Shown: positions 7,231-11,548 of the stretch, piece after piece
Layout of the letters: every line of letters begins with the position of its first letter
Position numbering within the stretch: position 1 is the first letter of the stretch
Assembly: GCA_002503205.1 (NCBI GenBank)
Contig: DARE01000005.1
Span: forward strand, 1-11,548
Source of the DNA: Thermoplasmatales archaeon UBA447
Lineage (GTDB): Archaea; Thermoplasmatota; Thermoplasmata; Thermoplasmatales; Thermoplasmataceae
DNA length: 11,548 bases
Direction of reading: 5' to 3'
The notes under the pieces: generated by a model
Databases searched by the model: none
Told to the model about the DNA's origin: nothing
What the model saw: only the letters and a program-made list of their open reading frames with translations
Program-made: the position numbers and the translations under genes

Positions 7231-7475
7231 TCTTCACAATCATATTCATCTTATTTGCAATAATTCTTGTGCCACTGGCGATGAAGACCGTATCAGAAAA
7301 GAATCTCACCCACAGTGCCATTTATCTCATGGCTTTTCTCTTTGTTCTATCCGCCCTATTTATCTACCTTGGAGGAAGTATAGTGGGTGCAATAGAACTT
7401 CTAGTTTTCATAGGCGCCATTGTCACTCTGATTGTATTCAGTCTAATGCTAACAGGAGGTAAGGAAGTTGAATAA
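7227..7475 (+). CDS. nuoJ1: Complex I subunit J, N-terminal half (split NuoJ)
   Basis: These 82 residues form three membrane helices and match the N-terminal half of NuoJ, including the unusual third helix LVFIGAIVTLIVFSLML (59-75), which corresponds to the YVGAIMVLFLFVIML-type segment of bacterial NuoJ. The usual Tyr at its start is Phe61 here. The protein stops at the loop after helix 3, and the rest of NuoJ is supplied by the next gene. GTG 7227 overlaps the nuoI stop as GTGA, with GAGGTGA at 7216-7222 upstream. Split NuoJ1/NuoJ2 genes in this order are known from haloarchaea, so this looks like an established arrangement and not a recent break. TTG 7468 of the next gene overlaps this one by 8 bases. 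Confidence 0.9.
   Translation: MIFTIIFILFAIILVPLAMKTVSEKNLTHSAIYLMAFLFVLSALFIYLGGSIVGAIELLVFIGAIVTLIVFSLMLTGGKEVE
7455..7460 (+). promoter_or_regulatory. Shine-Dalgarno site that decides the TTG start of nuoJ2
   Basis: GGAGGT at 7455-7460 lies within the end of nuoJ1, 7 bases before TTG 7468. It is the only good SD near the beginning of the nuoJ2 frame, and it favours the TTG start and the 8-base overlap. Confidence 0.75.
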
Positions 7476-7686
7476 GAAACTTGCAGCAGTAGCATCAGGG
7501 CTTTTTCTGATAGTATTCGGGATTGAAACAGTGAAGATCAGTGGATCATTTACCCCACAATCTCAGAACATCTCTCTTATAGGGAAGGAGCTCTTTGGAA
7601 ACTACGTAGTGCCTTTTGAACTGCTTTCTCTCATACTAGTGGCCGGAATAATTGGAATGTTCTACATTTCCTGGAGGGATAACTGA
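7468..7686 (+). CDS. nuoJ2: Complex I subunit J, C-terminal half (split NuoJ)
   Basis: This 72-residue protein has two membrane helices (about 5-22 and 50-67) joined by a polar loop. It corresponds in position and topology to helices 4 and 5 of full-length NuoJ; FGNYVVPFELLSLILVAGII resembles the conserved C-terminal block (a Tyr/Pro-Phe-Glu step into helix 5). Sequence conservation in this region is low, so the identification rests on that block and on location between nuoJ1 and nuoK. TTG 7468 is chosen from GGAGGT 7 bases upstream; there is no closer ATG in frame. Its stop overlaps the nuoK ATG by one base (TGATG). Its frame differs from nuoJ1, so the two halves are separate proteins with an independent SD. 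Confidence 0.84.
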   Translation: MNKKLAAVASGLFLIVFGIETVKISGSFTPQSQNISLIGKELFGNYVVPFELLSLILVAGIIGMFYISWRDN

Positions 7687-7985
7687 TGGATATATTCCTT
7701 GTAAGTTTCCTCTCTCTCCTTCTTTTCGTTATTGGGCTTTATGGGGTTATGACGTCAAACATAGGAATTAAAATGCTGATTTCAATTGAAATTATCATTA
7801 ATGCAGCCATACTTAATCTGGTTGCAGTTGCCGTTTATTACTCCACAATTTCACCAATAATAATGGCACTCTTCGGAATTGCAATCGGTGCAGTCGAATC
7901 AGTAATCGGACTTAGCCTTTTAACGGCTACATACAGAAGAGTCGGGAAAGTTGTTCTCTCTCTTCTGAAGGAGATAAAGTGGTAA
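7686..7985 (+). CDS. nuoK: Complex I subunit K
   Basis: NuoK is a three-helix membrane subunit related to MrpC that contributes one proton path next to NuoJ and NuoN. The 99 residues match the usual length of about 100. The two buried glutamates of the family are present at Glu35 (in MLISIEIIINAAILNLV) and Glu71 (in GAVESVIGLSLL), matching E. coli Glu36 and Glu72. ATG 7686 overlaps the nuoJ2 TGA by one base and has GGAGG at 7673-7677 with 8 bases spacing. The gene overlaps the nuoL GTG start by 7 bases at its 3' end. Confidence 0.96.
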   Translation: MDIFLVSFLSLLLFVIGLYGVMTSNIGIKMLISIEIIINAAILNLVAVAVYYSTISPIIMALFGIAIGAVESVIGLSLLTATYRRVGKVVLSLLKEIKW

Positions 7986-9886
7986 CTATGTACATATTTG
8001 GCTGGCTAATCTTCATAACACCAATTGTAGGGGCTTTCCTCAGTTTCGCACTGGGCAGGCATGACAGAAGGCTTGCTGGCCCCATAGCTTCGGTTTCAAT
8101 AGCGCTATCACTGGTTTTTTCAGTTCTGGCGTTCTTCAGGGTGCAGTCATCCGGCCCAATCGATAACTCATATTCATGGTTTTTCAACATAAATGCCGGG
8201 ATTTATATTGATCATCTTGCCCTTGTTATGGTACTTATGGTATCATTTGTTTCGCTGATGATTCACATTTTTGCGATATATTATATCGGCGAGGACCCTA
8301 ACAGGCATATTTATTTTGCCGAAACTGCTCTTTTCACTTCTGGAATGCTAGGGCTTGTTGTCTCATCAAATCTGGTGCTTTTCTTCCTGTTCTGGGAACT
8401 GGTGGGCCTCTGTTCCTACCTACTGATAGGCTTCTGGTTTTTCAAGCCAAATGCAACTTCCGCAGCAAAGAAAGCTTTTATCGTAACAAGAGTCGGCGAT
8501 CTTCTTTTCCTCATTGGCATGGCAATTCTCTATTTCTCGCTGATGGGCTATCCAGGGCTTACAGCAGGAGTTAGTCCACTTGATATTCCATTCCTGATAA
8601 ACCATGCCCAGTCTATTGCCTCATATGTAGGACCTAATACTCTAGGCACAGTAGCTGTTCTATTTCTCGGTGCAGCAGCGGGAAAATCAGCGCAATTCCC
8701 TCTGCATGTATGGATTCCGGATGCAATGGAAGGTCCAACTACTGTATCGGCGCTTATCCATGCTGCAACCATGGTTACTGCCGGAGTGTACCTCGTGGCA
8801 CGAGTCTTTCCAATATTCTATTATTCCGCACCATTTGCACTCTATTCTGTAGTTGCAATTGGGGCATTCACTGCATTCTTTGCAGGCATCATTGGAATAG
8901 TAGTTAATGACATTAAGAGAATACTGGCCTATTCAACAATTAGCCAGATAGGGTACATGATGGCAGCAATAGGCCTTGGCTCTGTTATAGGCTATTCCGG
9001 AGTTTCCTACGGAATGTTCCACCTCATAGTACATGCGGATTTCAAGGCACTCCTTTTCATGAGTGCAGGAGCAATACTGATTGCACTTATGGATCTCAGA
9101 GATACCAGGGAGATGGGTGGCCTCTGGAGGCGTATGCCAATAACTGTTACAATGCTCTTTATAGGATCTCTGGCACTGGTGGCATTTCCTGGCACTGCCG
9201 GCTACTTTTCAAAAGATTCCATCATCAATGCCTCATGGATATATTTCCAGAAATCCGGATCTCCGTACGCCATAATCCCATGGTTACTGCTGGCAGGAGG
9301 AGCCTTGCTTACCGCGCTATACACATTCAGGATGTTCTTCAGGGTTGCACTTGGAAAACCCAGATCCTATCTGGCAGAGAAGGCCCATGATCCAAAGGCA
9401 TATGTCCTGATACCTCTGATGGTACTTGCAGTGGGCGCACTTCTTCTTGGTCTCATTCAGCCCTATTTCTACTCTTATGTCTACTCTAAGGCCGTTGTCC
9501 CGTCAGTCCCTATTTACGTCGAGGCAATTTCAATAACACTGATGGCAATCGGAATCATAGTTACATATTTCATATACGGGACTGAAAGATACAAGAAACT
9601 CAATCTTGCGGACAAGTTTGGGTATCGCCTTGTCAAGAACAAATTCTATCTTGACAGGCTCTTCACAAATGTCATCGCGGAAAGATTTATCGCTGCCTTC
9701 TCAGGCGCTACAGCCAGTTTTGAATCCTCGTATAACAAAGGTGTGGAAAGCGTTGGAGATGGCACACTCAGCCTGGGATCTGTATTGAGGCGTCTCCAGA
9801 ACGGAGTCATTGAGAATTACTTTATATTCCTGATAATAGGGATATCTGTAATTTTTATCATAATAGAACTGTTGGGGGTGCTTTGA
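7979..9886 (+). CDS. nuoL: Complex I subunit L, antiporter-like proton pump
   Basis: NuoL is the distal Mrp-antiporter-like pump subunit. The 635 residues form about 15-16 membrane helices plus the lateral helix near the C-terminus, a normal size. Key channel residues are visible: Glu140 in LFWELVGLCSYLL, Lys236 in GKSAQFPLHVWIPDAM, the GPTTVSALIHAATMVTAGVY block (252-271), Lys313 in DIKRILAYSTISQIGYM, His352 and Lys356 in HADFKALLF, and Lys-Asp in FSKDSI. Most homologues have HAFFKALLF, so Asp354 replaces a Phe beside the channel lysine. GTG 7979 is preferred because AAGGAG at 7968-7973 lies 5 bases upstream; ATG 7988 (three codons in) is an alternative with poorer SD spacing. The stop lies one base before the CTG proposed for nuoM. 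Confidence 0.96.
   Translation: MVTMYIFGWLIFITPIVGAFLSFALGRHDRRLAGPIASVSIALSLVFSVLAFFRVQSSGPIDNSYSWFFNINAGIYIDHLALVMVLMVSFVSLMIHIFAIYYIGEDPNRHIYFAETALFTSGMLGLVVSSNLVLFFLFWELVGLCSYLLIGFWFFKPNATSAAKKAFIVTRVGDLLFLIGMAILYFSLMGYPGLTAGVSPLDIPFLINHAQSIASYVGPNTLGTVAVLFLGAAAGKSAQFPLHVWIPDAMEGPTTVSALIHAATMVTAGVYLVARVFPIFYYSAPFALYSVVAIGAFTAFFAGIIGIVVNDIKRILAYSTISQIGYMMAAIGLGSVIGYSGVSYGMFHLIVHADFKALLFMSAGAILIALMDLRDTREMGGLWRRMPITVTMLFIGSLALVAFPGTAGYFSKDSIINASWIYFQKSGSPYAIIPWLLLAGGALLTALYTFRMFFRVALGKPRSYLAEKAHDPKAYVLIPLMVLAVGALLLGLIQPYFYSYVYSKAVVPSVPIYVEAISITLMAIGIIVTYFIYGTERYKKLNLADKFGYRLVKNKFYLDRLFTNVIAERFIAAFSGATASFESSYNKGVESVGDGTLSLGSVLRRLQNGVIENYFIFLIIGISVIFIIIELLGVL
9874..9880 (+). promoter_or_regulatory. 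Possible Shine-Dalgarno site for the CTG start of nuoM
   Basis: GGGGGTG at 9874-9880, in the last codons of nuoL, differs at one position from GGAGGTG and leaves 7 bases before CTG 9888. It is weaker than the other sites in this operon but resembles the G-rich site before nuoI. Confidence 0.5.
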
Positions 9887-9887
9887 T

Positions 9888-11360
9888 CTGTTTATATTTC
9901 TTATATTTCTGGCCACTATAATCGTTGCAATAGCTTCATTCTTCATAAAGGAGAAAAGAGATCGTTTTGCCACTGCCTTTGCAGGAATTTTTGCTGTACT
10001 TGTAATAATTTACAGCTTTGTAAGGTTCAGTTCTGGCTATACTGGGGGTTTTATCTCCAGGGTTTCATACTCTCTTGTCCCCTCCATTGGAATAAATTTC
10101 ACCACTGGAGTAAGCGGATTTACAGATGCGCTTCTTATTCTGTCGGTAATTGTCATATTCATCTCAACTCTTATAGCTGAGAAAAAGGAACTTGACCGAC
10201 TCATGTTCAGTTACATACTCACAACTGAGGTTGGCCTTATCGGCGTTCTTATTTCAAGAGACTTCCTCTTTTTCTACATATTCTGGGAAGTTGTACTTAT
10301 ACCTGTATACTTCATGATTGCACAGTTTGGTAAATTCAGAAAAGAGAGCGTTGGGCTGAAGTTCTTCGTCTACACACATATAGGTTCCGTGTTTCTCCTT
10401 CTCTCAATATTTGCTGTTTACACATATAACTTTGATAAAACAGGTGTACTGACATTCGAGATTGGTTCACTGATGACAAACAGCACATTTTCATATATGC
10501 CTGCTTTCTGGAGAGACTTCACCATTTTTGGATTCCTGTTCGCATTCCTGGTCAAGATGCCAGTATTCCCACTGCATTCCTGGCTGCCTGATTCCTATGA
10601 ATCGGCACCCTACCCTGCCACTGTAATACTTTCTGGCGGGCTTTCACTGATGGGCGGACTGGGCCTGTTCGGGATATTGCTTCCAGTAACCCAGTCACTT
10701 GGGACATTTGTTCTATCATTCCTTATTGGTATTGGCATAGTCAGCCTTATCTACTTCGCTCTGGCAGCTATGATGCAGTCAAGCCTTAAGAGAATGATGG
10801 CACTGGCAAGCGCTGCTTCAATGGGGTTCGTGGTACTGGCTTTCGGAGCAGGAGGTCTTGAGACAGGATATGAAAAGACGCTTGAGCTTTCAGGCGGAAT
10901 GTTCCAGATTGTGGCACATGGTCTGATAATGGCATTTGTGTTCTCAGCATTATATTTCATAAAGAGGTCCACAGGAAAAGAGAACATCCAGGAATTGGGA
11001 GGTATATTCAGGGAAACCCCGTTCCTCGCATCATTCCTTCTGGCAGGGCTGCTAGCATCTCTAGGGCTTCCGGGCATGGCAGGTTTCATAGGGGAGTTCT
11101 CTGTCCTTGTTGGATCATTCCAGGCCATAGGATGGGTTATTCTGTTTGTTATATTCGGAATGATTCTCACAGCATCATACCACATATGGGCAGCACAAAG
11201 GTCCCTTTATGGCCCTTACAATGAAAATCTCGGAAGAATCCGGGATTCCGGGACTTACCAGACCATTGTCCTGGGTGCCAGCTTAATTGTCATACTCATA
11301 CTCGGTATATTTCCAAATCTGCTATTTGGACTGCTCACTGCTTATTCAGGAGGTCTCTAG
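9888..11360 (+). CDS. nuoM: Complex I subunit M, antiporter-like proton pump, apparent CTG start
   Basis: NuoM is the middle antiporter-like pump. From CTG 9888 it has 490 residues, the normal length, with about 14 membrane helices. The first ATG (10203) would remove 105 residues containing two helices and the conserved VPSIGINFTTGVSGF segment, so it is not the start. The frame is closed upstream by TAG 9864-9866 and contains no ATG, GTG or TTG before 10203; CTG 9888 follows the nuoL stop by one base. Conserved residues: Glu134 (FWEVVLIPVYFMI), Lys223 (VKMPVFPLHSWLPD), Lys301, His344 (VAHGL) and Glu403 (GFIGEF). Two residues usual in NuoM channels are changed: the helix-8 lysine is Leu254 and the His of SHMGF is Ser311. 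The usual PDAH motif reads PDSY. A one-base sequencing error near 9885-9925 is the alternative explanation for the missing start. Confidence 0.92.
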   Translation: MFIFLIFLATIIVAIASFFIKEKRDRFATAFAGIFAVLVIIYSFVRFSSGYTGGFISRVSYSLVPSIGINFTTGVSGFTDALLILSVIVIFISTLIAEKKELDRLMFSYILTTEVGLIGVLISRDFLFFYIFWEVVLIPVYFMIAQFGKFRKESVGLKFFVYTHIGSVFLLLSIFAVYTYNFDKTGVLTFEIGSLMTNSTFSYMPAFWRDFTIFGFLFAFLVKMPVFPLHSWLPDSYESAPYPATVILSGGLSLMGGLGLFGILLPVTQSLGTFVLSFLIGIGIVSLIYFALAAMMQSSLKRMMALASAASMGFVVLAFGAGGLETGYEKTLELSGGMFQIVAHGLIMAFVFSALYFIKRSTGKENIQELGGIFRETPFLASFLLAGLLASLGLPGMAGFIGEFSVLVGSFQAIGWVILFVIFGMILTASYHIWAAQRSLYGPYNENLGRIRDSGTYQTIVLGASLIVILILGIFPNLLFGLLTAYSGGL

Positions 11361-11548
11361 ATGTCTTCGATAGATTTAGGTATAGGTTCTACAGCTACAT
11401 TCATTCATCTCATTCCCGAAATATTTCTGGGATTGCTGGGGTTTGCAATACTCTGGACAGGTGTCAGGCATATAGGTGAGAAGGCGATCTCATGGACAAC
11501 ATTTGCAGGCCTGGGTATCGCTGCAATCCTTGTCTTTCTGCTTGACCC
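11361..11548 (+). CDS. nuoN: Complex I subunit N, N-terminal part (3' partial)
   Basis: An ATG directly after the nuoM TAG opens a frame of 62 codons plus two bases that runs off the window. AGGAGGT at 11348-11354 precedes it by 6 bases, the best SD of the operon. The visible part shows a short lead, a first helix (about 16-33, with LIPEIFLGLLG, the typical NuoN opening in which the proline-glutamate step is conserved), a charged turn, and a second helix beginning near residue 43. The position after nuoM is where nuoN always lies in this operon type. NuoN is the antiporter-like pump nearest NuoK. Channel residues lie beyond the window edge and cannot be judged. Confidence 0.9.
   Translation, partial: MSSIDLGIGSTATFIHLIPEIFLGLLGFAILWTGVRHIGEKAISWTTFAGLGIAAILVFLLD

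Noticed and set aside
9883..9921. TTG 9883 as the nuoM start (TTGA overlap with nuoL)
   Set aside because: That frame stops after 12 codons at TAA; usable only if there is a sequencing indel, which is mentioned as the alternative in the nuoM finding.
10751..11185. Minus-strand open frame of 144 codons opposite nuoM
   Set aside because: Antisense to conserved NuoM helices; low-complexity shadow sequence.
10203..11360. nuoM starting at the first ATG (10203)
   Set aside because: It would leave about 315 bases without a gene and cut 105 residues with NuoM-like sequence; no SD precedes this ATG.

Overview
The window is ordinary archaeal chromosome, read entirely on the plus strand, and looks like a member of the Thermoplasmatales or a close relative. 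This is inferred from four signs. The aminoacyl-tRNA amidotransferase is the archaea-only GatDE type. The complex I operon has the archaeal order A-B-C-D-H-I-J1-J2-K-L-M-N with no NuoEFG. A YTTAWA-type box A sits where it would give a leaderless mRNA, while internal genes have strong Shine-Dalgarno (SD) sites matching GGAGGTG. Arginine is mostly AGA/AGG. I name no species.

Layout: 1-122 is the C-terminal end of a DUF72-family protein. 160-1392 is gatD and 1389-3194 is gatE; together they convert Glu-tRNA(Gln) to Gln-tRNA(Gln). 3195-3264 is the only real intergenic gap and holds the promoter of the next operon. 3265-11548 is a compact nuo (complex I) operon: nuoA, B, C, D, H, I, J1, J2, K, L, M and the first 62 codons of nuoN, which runs off the window.

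How the genes work together: NuoB, C, D and I form the peripheral arm that carries clusters N2, N6a and N6b and the quinone site. NuoA, H, J1/J2, K, L, M and N form the proton-pumping membrane arm. NuoD is followed directly by nuoH, so the NADH-oxidising module (NuoEFG) is not encoded here and the electron donor is unknown. Genes abut or overlap by 1-8 bases and each has an SD inside the preceding gene, which points to translational coupling.

The most unusual signals concern start codons and proton-channel residues. gatE and nuoM both lack any in-frame ATG, GTG or TTG near their conserved N-termini. Each has a CTG at normal distance from an SD at the junction with the preceding gene. Automatic starts at 1611 and 10203 would remove 74 and 105 conserved residues. 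NuoM also lacks two residues of the usual proton channel: Lys becomes Leu254 and His becomes Ser311. I found no RNA gene, CRISPR array, mobile element or novel gene cassette.
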